This document shows, one piece after another, positions 1 to 11,418 of a stretch of 64,000 nt of DNA. The stretch's first letter is position 1; every line of letters begins with the position of its first letter. The notes beneath the pieces were generated by a model. It had not been told where the DNA came from and made no database searches. It saw nothing but the letters and a program-made list of their open reading frames with translations. The DNA lies in NCBI GenBank assembly GCA_947685225.1, contig CANTUV010000011.1, positions 64,840,501 to 64,904,500 on the forward strand, in the 5' to 3' direction. Made by a program: the position numbers and the translations under genes. This DNA is from Garcia nutans. Its lineage: Eukaryota; Streptophyta; Magnoliopsida; Malpighiales; Euphorbiaceae.

Positions 1-1
1 A

Positions 2-1264
2 CCTTTGTATGAACTTGCTAGGGCTGATTGCCAGCAGATTGCCAAACAGCTATCCTGCCATCAGGTATGTCGACAGTTATTTTAAATTCCTGCACTGTGA
101 TCTCTCTTTTTCTTTTCCCCTTCCTCTGATTGTAATTAGAATTTGCTTGGAAGCAGGAAGCTTGAAATTGGTATTTAACTAACAATCTTTGTTGAAATTG
201 CATGAATGTTAACAGCGGATGGTTTCAATGGCTACAATGTTAGATAATTGTCTTTCAATGAATAAAAAGTTAACTTTTAGATTTTGTTTAGTAAACTACA
301 ACAGAAAAATTTTAACATTCCTAATGGTAGACAACAATAAGTTTTGAGTCTTTAAATAGCCACTGTTTTCTCATTATTTGAGATCAACTCAACAGTTCCA
401 TGGTAAAAAAAAATGTTCCCACAGATTTTTGGCCATCATCGATGCCGAGCTTTTGTTTTTCATCTGTATTATTAGCAAAAGTTTTATGTTTCATATTCAA
501 AGTTCCACATCGTGCTTTAACTACAGTTGTTGTCTTGATAAATGGGAAATACTAAAGGAGGTAGCTTTAACATGTGTTTTCTGCTACTCTTGCTAAACTA
601 CCATACTTCAGTGCAGGACATAGCAAGTGATGGCTGCTTCAGCCTTGGTATGGTAGCTCATTTTTTTGAGCCTAACTTGCGAGGCAAGGGCGTGTGGATG
701 TATCCTTGACTGTTTTGGGAGACCGGAGTCCTTGGTCAGGTGTTGTACCTTGAAGCACATGCAGTTGGCATTTCTGCCATTGGCATTGGTTGCTTCTTTG
801 ATGATCCGAGTATGTTTCGTCCTCTTAACCTCTCTCTGAATTAGGGTTTCCTATGTGGCAATGACCATTTGTCGTACCATTATTCATTAAAATGTTAATG
901 TTGATTATAAAGGGTTTTATTACTGAATAGTTTTTATAGGACTTTGTCAAATAAAAAATTCATTGCTCAAAAATTGTTCAACAATTTCTCTATAAGGAAG
1001 CCTATTTAGGTTATGTTTTTAGTTGTTCCTTCTGGTTTAGCAATGATTGGTCAATGAAATAAGATTAAGCCCTATGTGTTTTACATGTTCTAAAAGTATA
1101 TAATATAAAAGTTTTCCGGTTATTCTTGTTTTGCAGTGCATGAAGTTCTTGGATTGAGAGGATTGAACTTTCAGAGTTTGTATCATTTCATCATTGGAGG
1201 CCCAGTATTGGACGAGCGGATAATGAGTTTACCAGCTTATCCTGGACCTGGTATTGATGCTTAA
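2..1264 (+). pseudogene. Nitroreductase-family (SagB-type dehydrogenase-like) gene, 3' part, with premature stop
   Basis: Three exons can be followed: 2-64, 617-809 and 1137-1264, joined by GT-AG introns. They encode the C-terminal part of a plant nitroreductase-family protein. Recognisable stretches are PLYELARADCQQIAKQL, GCFSLGMVAHF, FWETGVLGQVLYLEAHAVGI and HEVLGLRG...YHFIIGGPV...LPAYPG, ending at TAA 1262-1264. Exon 2 carries an in-frame TGA at 707-709, between MYP and LFWETG, where I expect Arg (CGA to TGA is a simple CpG change). The frame is otherwise kept across both junctions, so this is a young nonsense allele or pseudogene. The 5' part lies outside the window. Family members are FMN-dependent oxidoreductases of unclear substrate. 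The family call rests on remembered sequence similarity. Confidence 0.75.
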
Positions 1265-1929
1265 TTTCAATTACATTCAAAATGCTTATATTGATCTCTG
1301 AAGTATACAAGTTTCTTGTCTGGACAATAAAGTCAGGATCGATTCATTATAACTTGCCTGTTGATGAGCTTGTTTGGTGCGGGTGGGGGGAGGAACTGCA
1401 GTTAAGCATATGTTTTAGCCTCTGTAAATGCAATTTAATTTGTACAGCTAATATTAGAGATAGTGAAGTTATTCCTTGTTTTTTTGAGTATTGTAATAGG
1501 AAGGGATAATCAATCCTAAGTCTATTACTTAGGAGACATGCAAATTAGTTATTTGATGGGCTAATTTTCAATTCAAACTTATTTTTTTTTTACTTTTTAT
1601 AAAACTTATAAAGTAGTTTCCTTTTGTTATAAATTCTACTGTAATTATTATTCGACCAACATATGGACAGAATTAGAAATTGTCCCTCGCAGCGGTGGAC
1701 TTCCTTTTTTTTTTCGTTGTACAATCAGTTTATTGTATTATTCTAATTATTATTATTTAAAATTTTAATTACTTAATCCTTTTGGCACTTCAATCTTTAA
1801 TTTTTTAAAGAAAAATATACGCACAACTCAAATTTTTAATTTAAGCTGTAATTGAGTCACAAAAATAATCGGTTTAATGTAAAAAAAAAAAGGTTAAATT
1901 TCAAAAACAAACTTTCAGTTAGAGTTGGG
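1265..1929. other. Intergenic, AT-rich
   Basis: This is the 3' flank of the nitroreductase remnant. It contains homopolymer T and A runs and no exon-like sequence that I can support. Confidence 0.6.
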
Positions 1930-2665
1930 GCGATATTAGAGAGGTTACTCCCTGCTTGAAAACCTCTTGCTTGTCATGATAAATATTGTATTCTCCTTGA
2001 TTGAAGAGTTTGTTTGCATCTTCAGTCAACTGATCAAATAGACGTTGTATATCTCAATTGACATCTTTTTTTTCTTATCTGAACCACCTTTTAATCTTCT
2101 CAAAACTTGCAATACCTTTTCTCCTGGCTCAAGCAAGTTGGCAATACGTCTCTTTACCATTCCAATGTCTTCAAATGGAAGGTCAGCAGCGCCATTTTTA
2201 TTATCATGCTCTGCTTTTGCTATAAAGCTTTTACCAACATATCTTAGATCAACTTCAAGACTATCAAGCCATGCATCCTTGAGTTCCTTATCATTGAGAT
2301 AACAAAATTTCCCTCTAAATCAAAGTAGCCTTCTTCTCTTTCTTGATTGAGATTAAATGGCGCAATTTGAATTCCATCTTCAACGAAATCTTCATTATCC
2401 TCATAATTGATTTCAGCAGCAGACATATCATTGATTTCTTCATTAAAAAGTTCAGCAGTGATTTGATTGCCATGCCTTGCATGCTCTTTTGCAGCAAATT
2501 GAGGATGTTTTAAATCAATAATATTACTATATTTAACTCGACTAGCACCTATTGGTTTCATCCCCTGGCCTCACTTTCTTGCTTTTAGAAAACCTAACTT
2601 TCTTATGCTTATATTGTTTGTTAGAGTTTTCATCTTTTATTTCTTGAAAGAAAGAATAGACGTTT
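1930..2665 (-). pseudogene. CD2BP2/LIN1-like (U5 snRNP-associated) retrocopy, frameshifted and truncated
   Basis: Reading the minus strand from about 2665 gives a lysine-rich stretch (KHKKVRFSKSKKVRPGDE), then HPQFAAKEHARHGNQITAELF, NDMSAAEINYEDNEDFVEDG, APFNLNQEREEGYFDLEG, KELKDAWLDSLEVDL, GMVKRRIANLLEPGEKVLQVL and finally DQLTEDANKLFNQGEYNIYH. This is the order seen in plant CD2BP2/LIN1 homologues, which act in U5 snRNP assembly. At least two frameshifts break it, near 2550 (after RPGDE) and near 2300 (after GYFDLEGNFV). No introns are visible, and the C-terminal GYF domain is missing. Together these suggest an old processed pseudogene. I could not define a poly(A) tail or target-site duplication with confidence. 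Confidence 0.75.
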
Positions 2666-4485
2666 GCAATTAGAAAAAGGTAAAATTATATCTTTTTCTT
2701 TTTTCATTGTTTTCATGCTTTTTTATAAGCTAAATTAACACAAATTTAAAATTTTCTGTTAGGATCGTTTTAAAATTTAATTTAAAATTATAAAAAAATA
2801 CAACTATAAAATAGAAAAGACAAAATTTATGAATGAAAATAATAATCAAACGTTTATCATGTGCTTACCAATATCAAAAATTGAAATTATAGCACTCCTA
2901 ACTAACTCTCTAATACATAAAAAATATGATAATACCCCTACTTATAATATTATTTACTATTAATTCTAATTAATTAAGGATCTTCATTCAACTAGAAATA
3001 AAATTAAAATAGAAATTTTTCTCATTCAACTAGAAATATTATTAAAATAAAAGTTTAATCTATATAGAAAATAATTATTCGCTCAATTTAAAAATACTTC
3101 TCACATCCTAAATAGAAAAAAATCTTATTTCAAATCTCATGAGTATTATGAAACATAATTTTATCACTCTTTCTCTACCAATATAGAGGAAAGAGAGAGC
3201 AGATTCACCGCTAAATGGAACAAACCCTTGCGAACTAACCATCTCATGATGCTATGCTCTCTCGTATATTGATAAGTAATTGTGATGCAGCAGTAGCGCG
3301 GTATTCAATTACCTCGGTATGATGGCAAAATTGACCTAAGCCATCCTTCGGGCTTAAATTAAAACGAAAAAAAAAATTAAAATTTCTTTGAGTTAATTTT
3401 ACAATGTAACTCTGGAAACAGCTGCAGCACGTATTCATAATTCTTTCTTTGCCCTTTTTTAGTTTGCTTCTTAATATTTTAGTTGGCTAACGCTTGCGCC
3501 TTGATGGAACTGATTTATAAAGTATTTTATAAATAAATTATTACAATTTATATTTTTTGCAAATTCTTTTTTTTCAATTTAATTTAGAGTAAAATTTATC
3601 CAAAAAATATAAATCCATTTAATATGAACTGATTTATAAAGCAATTTATAAATAAATTATTACAATTTATATTTTTTGCAAATTTTTTTTTTCAATTTAA
3701 TTTAGAGTAAAATTTATCCAAAAACTAAAAATTTATTTAATATATATTTTAATAATTTATTATCAACTGATTAAAAATTTTTAAAATATTATTAAATATA
3801 TAATTATTTTTATATATTAACAAATAATATATATAATTTATTATAATATAAAATATTTATAAATAAAAATAAAAATAATGTAAATAAATGATTGAACTTG
3901 ATGTTGTTTTTTTTTAGTGAGAGTGTGTATTCAATAGATTGGCTAATTAATTGATTGAATTGAATTTTAATTAATTATTTGTAATTTAATTATTTAATTA
4001 AATTGATCAATTTTTAATTTTAGTTAGTTTGATCAATTAAATAAATTAAATTGATAAATTTGATTAATTAATTGAATCAATAAAATTTTAATTTTATAAT
4101 AAAAATTTATATTTAAAATAAAAAATTTATATAATTAAAGAATTAAATAAAAATTAATAAAAAACTAAATAATATTTTTTAAAAATTTTGAGTTAAATGT
4201 TAATTGATCGAATCGAACATGTTAATTAAATAAAAAATAAAATTAATTTAAGTTTTTTAATTGAATTGACTATAATTTTATATGGTTAGTTAATTAAATT
4301 AAATATTTAATTAATTAATTAAATATTTCTATCCATTAAAAAAAAATTGCTACTCCTAAGTTTGAGTGGTTATAAGAAAAAAATAAAAAGTAAAAAAAAT
4401 CATAATAACTAATAATAATAATGATAGAAGTGGAAAACTGAAAAAAGAAAAAAGAAAAAAGAAAAGAACAATGAGTGTAGCCAGT
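2666..4485. other. Intergenic AT-rich DNA with a 119-bp tandem duplication
   Basis: Very AT-rich. Between about 3940 and 4330 there are dense TTAATTAATTGA-like motifs resembling decayed repeat sequence. No protein family is recognised in the short reading frames, including one on the minus strand at 3244-3438. Confidence 0.55.
3507..3727. repeat. Direct tandem duplication, unit about 119 bp
   Basis: Two adjacent near-identical copies begin at 3507 and 3626 with the shared start GAACTGATTTATAAAG. Both run through the same ATATTTTTTGCAAATT and TTTAGAGTAAAATTTATCC blocks. They differ by a few substitutions and by poly-T length. Confidence 0.85.
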
Positions 4486-4489
4486 TTAG

Positions 4490-7099
4490 GGTTTATTTTT
4501 GTCGGAAAGTAAAGCTATAACTTTACCAAACTCGGTTTTGTCGATCGGTTTCCTGGTTTTGCTGATTTATAGCGATTCTCCGGCGACATTCCCGACCAGG
4601 TAAAAATCTTCTCTTTCTCCTCATATCTTCTCTCTTCAAATCCAAGTAATTGCACCAGCATCATCATCGCCATCATCATTTTCCTCCTTAATTTAAGCTA
4701 CCTTTACTCGTTCTTTAATTTGGTATTCTCTAGTAATCCCTCTTCTTATACTTGCTCCAACCAAAAAAAGGGGAGGATTTAGCGTCAAATTAGGCTTTGA
4801 TTCGCTTGTTGAATGATAGTTGAGTTTGATTTGCGCTACCAGTTGATTCATTCATTTCATTGAGAATGAAGCTTTGGTAATTAGCTATTCTTATATCATT
4901 ACTACGAAATATTGGGTTTAGATTGAGAATTGCCAATCTTGATACTTCTTTGCATCTCAAGTCTTCTTGCTGTGTGCTATAAGTTTATTGTTTCTTAAAA
5001 ACCCATAATTTGAGGCAGGCAAAACTTGTTCTGGCTAACAAGTTCAAAGGGAGAATCTTTTTCCAGTTGTTGTGGATTCTTAACGGTGTACAATTGTCCA
5101 GCTAGTGTTGCCTGCTTGTTTAAAAAATGTTCTCGCTACATTGGTGTTTCAGGAGAAATAATTTTTACTGAATTGATGTTTATGATGCTATGGCTGTCTG
5201 AATGATATAATTTTTTGTATTTCTTTTGTCAGGTCTGTGGGTATTATGTTTGCTGGATATATTCTGAGGGCAGTTTGTAATTTTTGTAGGTAAGAAGCTC
5301 ACATCAGATCTCCCCTTTCTTTTTTTTTTTCCTGTTGTCCGTAACTTGTATCAAGATTTAGCACCTTGAACTTTTGCATAAATTTTCAAGTTCTAGCACC
5401 TTTGACCAGCATCTATTGATTTCTTAATCTAGATATCAATGAAAAATGGAATTGCTATGACTTTTAGAAACATTAGTTTTTTTTTGGTAATTAAAATATG
5501 CTTTTGATTCTATATGATTGAAAATTTTGGCCTTGCTCGGGTCATCTACTGTAAAATCGAGTCTCTCTGTAATGAAGATTGCTGTCACAAATTAATAATT
5601 ATGTTTTTGTACTTCAAGTGCCCAAAGAAATAGTGATACTGCTTGAGTTGAGACTCTGTATTGGATTTGCACTGTCCAAATAAATATCATCATGCACTAG
5701 ATATGTTCAAAGTTTGTTCTTTTGATGCGAATATAGTTGTTCCAAGTTGTGATTGCATCTTCCACAATTAATTCCATGGGCATAATATGTGCATGTGCTT
5801 AAATAGCAATACCAATCAAGCAAATATTTTGGTTTTGCAATAGCAATATAGCAAATATTTTGGTTCATATTTTTTTCTAAAATGATATATTTTTTTATTG
5901 ATTTTGAGATATGCAAGATTTATACTATAGACGCATAATCATAATATATGTCGTTAAGTTTTCACTAGGTTAATTGAGATTGCTGGGTTTGAGTTGTCAA
6001 ATTTTAGTATTTGTGTTGGACTGTTGGTCACATCAAATCATGCAAAGTCTAGGACATCATTGAAAAGCAAGATTATCTAAGTTAAAGTACTAGAAAATTG
6101 ATCTATCACCAATGCAGGACCCTCTTAGAAGAGCATTAGATTTGATGCCTAAGGAACCTAGGCTGATGGCTTATGGCCTTTCTCCAATCTTTCTTGTTCT
6201 ACCTATTTGATCTTTACCCTTCATCTCTGCCTCCATATACAGCGAGAGTAAATTGTAATAGCATATTTTACAAACGAGGTCCAAAATCTTATTTTCTTGA
6301 TAGTTGTTCAAGTTTCCATTGTCAAATTTGTTGTTCAAAAACAGATAGGTTTTTGAGATTTTGTGCCACACCATGAAGTCTTATCTATTGTGACATTGTG
6401 AATTGGCTCATTTATCAACTTGCATTGGTTTAGCAGTGCCTAATAGTATTAAGGTGATTAGGTGACATATCTTGTGTAGCATCAGGGATTATAAGATTTG
6501 TATCCAATCAACTTCTCGATGGAAATAACGTTAGGCTTTGCTACCGTGCTTATAAGAGTGGGTATATTTGGGCTTAATCCTTTCAATTATTTGCATTTAA
6601 GTAATTGAATAAGATAACGCTGTTTGTGCCAACATACACATAGTTTTGGCACAAATTTTGATCTGTTTTTTAGTTTGCATTTTGTTATCCTGTGTTTCTC
6701 CAAACCTTCTGTACTCTAGTGATTAGGTTGTCCTTAACCTTGCTTCATAGAGTTTGACATAAGGATATAGCATTTGGACTAACATCATGCTCACATGAAT
6801 TTACAAAAGGCCAGAAGAATGGACTTCCGAATTTATTCTTCGAACCTTCTTGTCACAATCATAAGGGCTTTTGATGCCAAGAGGTTATATCATATCATCT
6901 TCAATTCTTATTATTTATTATGCCTCAACTACACAACACAATTCACTTAGACATACTTGATAATAACAATTTGTTGCATATGGATTAATTGTGTTTCTGA
7001 CAGTTAAGATTGACAGACATAAGCACTTCAGGACATCATTCTACTTTACCATCTTGTTTGTTCATTCATTTGTTAATACTCTTCTATCTGAGTTTTCAG
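4490..7099 (+). other. 5'UTR exons and introns of the DUF641 gene
   Basis: A non-coding leader is inferred upstream of the DUF641 coding exon. A first exon ends at 4599 (...GACCAG|GTAAAA). A short exon spans 5233-5289 between TTTTGTCAG and GTAAGA. The coding exon is entered at 7100 after a TTTTCAG acceptor. Long T-rich introns separate them. The small exon holds an ATG that opens an upstream reading frame (see findings). The exon structure is a reading of splice signals and is not supported by transcripts. Confidence 0.45.
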
Positions 7100-7164
7100 G
7101 TTGTGCTATTTTGGTGTTTTTTCTGAAGGAATCCTGTTTGACCATCCATTCTTTAGTAGTAGCT

Positions 7165-8430
7165 ATGCTACCCACTGGGTTGAAAGATAACCAACTCCGG
7201 GAGAGCAACGGCCAAAAGGTCCACCCTCAACCCATGGAAGAATCTGTTAATCAAAATCCTGAAGCTGTGGAAGCCTTGATATCCAAAATATTTACAAACA
7301 TCTCCTCCTTGAAGTCGGCATACATCCAGCTTCAAACTGCTCATACTCCCTACGATCCTGAAAAAATTCAGGCTGCTGACAAACTTGTAATTTCTGAGCT
7401 GAAGAATCTTTCTGAGCTCAAGCATTTTTACAGGGAGAACTACCCCAAACCAGTATGCATTTCTCCTCAGGACTCTCGCTTAGCTGCTGAGATCCAAGAA
7501 CAACAGAGCCTACTGAAAACATATGAGGTTATGGTGAAGAAATTCCAATCTGAAATTCAGAATAAAGATTCTGAGATTATTCAATTGCAGCAGCAGATAG
7601 AGGAGGCAACTCAGAAGCGAGCAAAGCTGGAAAAGAATCTTAAGCTTAGGGGCTTATCAACCAAAGAATCAGAAGGTTCGGGGGATGAAAATGGATTTTA
7701 TCCTGTAGATCTCACCCCTCAGATCTTCATTTCTGCTGTAGAAGTGGCTTTCAAAGCCATTCATGATTTTTCTAAACCTTTGATTAACATGATGAAAGCA
7801 GCTGGCTGGGACCTTGATGCCGCTGCTAACTCCATTGAGCCTGATGTTGTTTATGCAAAGAGAGCTCACAAAAAGTATGCATTTGAATCTCATATATGCC
7901 AAAGAATTTTCAGTGGGTTTCAGAAGGAAAGCTTTGCAATAAAATCAGACAATGTGACGGTCTCCAAAGAGAGTTTCTTTCACCAATTTCTTGCACTAAG
8001 GGAGATGGATCCATTGGACGTGTTAGGTCAGAACCCAGATTCTGATTTTGGTAAATTTTGCAGGACCAAGTACCTGGTGGTGGTTCACCCAAAGATGGAA
8101 GGTTCATTCTTTGGAAATTTGGATCAACGGAATTATGTAATAGGAGGTGGACATCCAAGAACTCCCTTTTACCAAGCTTTCTTAAAGTTGGCCAAGTTGA
8201 TATGGCTTCTGCACAGACTGGCATATTCATTTGATCCTAATGTTAAGATCTTTCAAGTTAAGAGGGGTAGTGAGTTCTCTGAAGTTTATATGGAAAGTGT
8301 TGTGAAAAATCTGATATTGGAAGAACATCAGAAGCCTAGTGTTGGGCTGATGGTTATGCCTGGTTTTTGGATAGGGGGCAGTGTGATTCAGAGCCGTGTT
8401 TATCTGTCAGGTGGGAAGGTTGCTGAATAA
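7165..8430 (+). CDS. DUF641 / GIL1-like protein
   Basis: Single coding exon of 421 codons. The N-terminal part (about residues 34-160) contains the DUF641 pattern: EALISKIFTNISSLKSAYIQ, YDPEKIQAADKLVISELK and a long coiled coil rich in Q and E (LLKTYEVMVKKFQSEIQNKD). The C-terminal part has the GIL1-type features FKAIHDFSKPLINMMKAAGW, FESHICQRIFSGFQ, FCRTKYLVVVHPKMEGSFFG and VGLMVMPGFWIGGSVIQSRV. Founding member GIL1 acts in phytochrome-dependent loss of gravitropism; the biochemical role is unknown. I chose ATG 7165 (MLPTGLKDNQ) because an acceptor at 7099/7100 puts the longer upstream reading frame (from 6991) inside an intron. No lesion is visible. Related in memory to Arabidopsis At2g45260 and At3g60680. 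Confidence 0.88.
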   Translation: MLPTGLKDNQLRESNGQKVHPQPMEESVNQNPEAVEALISKIFTNISSLKSAYIQLQTAHTPYDPEKIQAADKLVISELKNLSELKHFYRENYPKPVCISPQDSRLAAEIQEQQSLLKTYEVMVKKFQSEIQNKDSEIIQLQQQIEEATQKRAKLEKNLKLRGLSTKESEGSGDENGFYPVDLTPQIFISAVEVAFKAIHDFSKPLINMMKAAGWDLDAAANSIEPDVVYAKRAHKKYAFESHICQRIFSGFQKESFAIKSDNVTVSKESFFHQFLALREMDPLDVLGQNPDSDFGKFCRTKYLVVVHPKMEGSFFGNLDQRNYVIGGGHPRTPFYQAFLKLAKLIWLLHRLAYSFDPNVKIFQVKRGSEFSEVYMESVVKNLILEEHQKPSVGLMVMPGFWIGGSVIQSRVYLSGGKVAE

Positions 8431-9814
8431 TATTCTCCTAATGTTTTATGTTGTGCGTTTTATGATTTTATGCTTCCGTTGCTTATAATGTAACTATGTA
8501 ATTGTATTTCTAAACCGTACTTGGTGAAATTAGCTTTCATTTATCATGTAAAATTCTCTCTTTCTAGCTATCGTGAGCCTTGGTCAATATTTGAAGTGTT
8601 ACAATCTGGTAAAATTAAACGATTGTATAGGTGTTTTTGCCTATGTTCCATGTTCCATGTTGAATTGCCCGATAATAATATGAGTATGGGTAATTCTATA
8701 TCTATCAAATATTCTTATAATCTTGTTATTACTGAAATGAGTTTTTCAACTTTAGCAACTAGTTTTTAGGCTTTAGATTTATATTAAAAAAAATTATATA
8801 AAGAACTTAATATGATATTAGGTAATTTTGTTTGAATGGTTTGAGCAATGGTTACTATATGTGTATCGTATTAACTAGAAATAATTGACTTTTTTTTTTT
8901 TTTGAATCGAAAATAATTGACTTTTGAGAGGAGAGTGTTGAACTTGAAACAAATTCTCCATTCTTGATCTTATGAGAAGCTTTCTTTGCATAGGGGTGGA
9001 GAAACTTGGAGTGCATGAGTTGATTTCGGCTGAAAAGACACTCATGCTCAATGCCACATGACAGACGCTCGTGCTCAGTCCCACATTATTACTGAGGTGT
9101 TGCCTCTTGCAACTTTGCAAATCAATTTTATAATCTACATTAATATAAAAATGAAATTTGACGAATATATTATTCTCTTCTTTGTAACTTTTCTCGACCT
9201 TAATTTATGGATTGTGTTGGTTAAAGGACAATGGGCGTTTCCTTTCACAAAAAAAAAGAAGAGAGAAAGTTGACTAACATAATATCAAAATCAAAATGCA
9301 CGTGTTTCCTTTCCTAGAAATCCTATGGGTTAAGTTGAACCAGATAAGCATTATCTCGGTGGCAGGACTCATTTGATAACCCTGACTCAAAGATACATTA
9401 AAAAAAATCAGACTTAATCTCAATATAATTTGATGACAAATATTTCCACTGATCGATTGCATGACTCCACCTATAAATCTAATCAATTATTTTATTTAGT
9501 TTAAAAATAAAAACTTAATAAAATCAATTATTTTTTTTTTAAAATAAAATCAATTATTTAATTGACAATTTTTTTAATAATTGAGTCGACCATACACTCA
9601 TTTATATTTTCCTTCGAGATGATCCGCCAATATAAACATATTCCATTTTATCAGCTATCTTCAAGGATCAATTCATTAGCATTATTTGTGCTTAATGCAA
9701 GTAAACTGCACGTTAGCACGTGCCATTTGGAAGTCCTTTCTACATATACAACTAATGCCTCTTTTCATTTCCCTACAAACTGTATCAAATTTCTGGGTGC
9801 AATCTCTTCAGAGA
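8431..9814. other. Intergenic between DUF641 and PMEI genes
   Basis: Holds the 3' flank of the DUF641 gene, a T-rich stretch at 8889-8902 between two copies of AAATAATTGACTT, and the presumed PMEI promoter with a TATAAAC at 9631-9637. No gene is seen. Confidence 0.55.
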
Positions 9815-10474
9815 ATGGCCTTTCTCAATCTTTCCTTATTTCTTCTCCTACTCTCCGTCTTTTCCATTTTAGGCATGGTATAGCCGGCACCCGCAGTTGT
9901 TACAAAATTCCGGTGGCCAGTCCGGTCACAGGCTTATGTCGAAGCCTCGTGCAGAGCCACCCGCTATCCATCTCTGTGCATCCAATACCTCTCCAGTTTA
10001 TCAAACTCAAAACTACAAAACCCAAAACAGCTAGCCCAAGCTGCCTTATCAGCCAGCCTATACAGAGCTCACTATACAAAATCATACATGTTGAAAGTGG
10101 CAAAACACCTAAAGTTAACCAAAGCTAAGGAGTATCAAGTACTGGTGAAAGATTGTTTATACCAAATAAATGATAGTGTACAGCAGCTTACCCAATCTAT
10201 CAGACAGCTCCGCCGTTTGGGTGGCCAGAAAGAAGCTGTGAGCGGCGGCGGCGATGATGTGTTTTGGCATATAAGTAATGTTGAGACTTGGACAAGCGCC
10301 GCCTTGTCGGATGCTAGTTATTGCCTAAATGAATTTCCAAGGAAGAATATGAGCAAGTTAAACGCCACAATTAAGAGTAGAGTTTTGAATGTAGCACAGG
10401 CTACTAGCAATGCGCTACATTCTTGCTGCGAAGGCCACATTAAATGTAGCTCATCTGTTTGCTGCAAAGTATAG
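9815..10474 (+). pseudogene. Pectin methylesterase/invertase inhibitor (PMEI) domain protein with one in-frame TAG
   Basis: From ATG 9815 one frame runs to TAG 10472-10474 (219 sense-or-stop positions). It starts with a hydrophobic signal peptide (MAFLNLSLFLLLLSVFSILG) and then meets TAG at 9881-9883 directly after GMV. The rest is a complete PMEI domain with its four conserved cysteines: SCRATRYPSLC, the pair in the first hairpin; KDCLYQINDSVQQL; and DASYCLNEF. The helix with WTSAALSDASYCL matches the family. PMEIs are secreted four-helix inhibitors of pectin methylesterases or invertases in the apoplast. No other frameshift is visible, so one substitution separates this from a normal gene. 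A downstream start would lose secretion. Confidence 0.85.
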
Positions 10475-10762
10475 AGTTGCTGGTGCCACCATCACCAAGC
10501 CTTGATGATAAGGTTAGTGTTGTGAAGTTGTAAATGTAAATGCTGGTTAAATCAAGAATCAGATCATTTAATGTGTATTTTCTTTGTACAGTTGAAATTT
10601 GTTCTTGAAAAATAGTAATACTTTAATCAAGATATTTGAAGCTTATTATATCAATATATTGGAGCATGCATGTGATCTTTATCATTTCATTTTGTTAATT
10701 GAATTGTAATTGGACTGCCCATGATTTTAAGAGGTGAACTTTAATATTATATAAAATGAAAT

Positions 10763-11345
10763 ATATACGTATAGGGATTTTTACTAAAATATGAAAAAAA
10801 ATTTATATTTTAGTATTACTTAAATATGTGAGTCAAAACACAAATGGAAACTCAAAATTTTTATTTGACCTCTTTTTTTTTTCTTCTCATACATGCATGC
10901 AATTTAAGTTTCAGTTTAATCAAAATTTTATTATAATTATAACAACAACAATAATAATTATAATTATAATAATAATAATGATAATAATAATTTAGGTATA
11001 ATAATTAATAATAACAATAACAATAATTAATAATAATATTGGACTTGAGTAATTAATAATTTTATTTGGACACAAAGATAATTAATAATAATAAAAATTA
11101 TAATTAATAATTATATGACTAATAATAAATATAATTAATAATTATATAATTACTAATAATTAACAATAACAATAAGTAATAATTACATTGCACTTAAGTA
11201 ATTAATAGTTTTATTTAGGTCCAAAGATAGTTAATAACAATATAATTATAATTAATAGTTATATAATTAATAATAAATATAATTAATAATTATATACTTG
11301 GCCATAATTTTTTTTGAATTCTATACATGGCAAATGGCCAAAGCT

Positions 11346-11418
<73 letters not shown>

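Noticed and set aside
3244..3438. Minus-strand 64-codon frame with several cysteines
   Set aside because: No recognisable family, no splice or promoter context; could be a gene scrap but nothing supports it.
6991..7164. N-terminal extension of the DUF641 protein
   Set aside because: An acceptor at 7099/7100 places most of it in an intron, and the family similarity begins after ATG 7165.
9562..10128. 188-codon plus-strand open frame
   Set aside because: Overlaps the PMEI frame in another phase; composition and lack of motifs show it to be a shadow.
11347..11417. Regular trinucleotide array as a CRISPR-like repeat
   Set aside because: Simple ATT microsatellite in a plant genome; no spacers.
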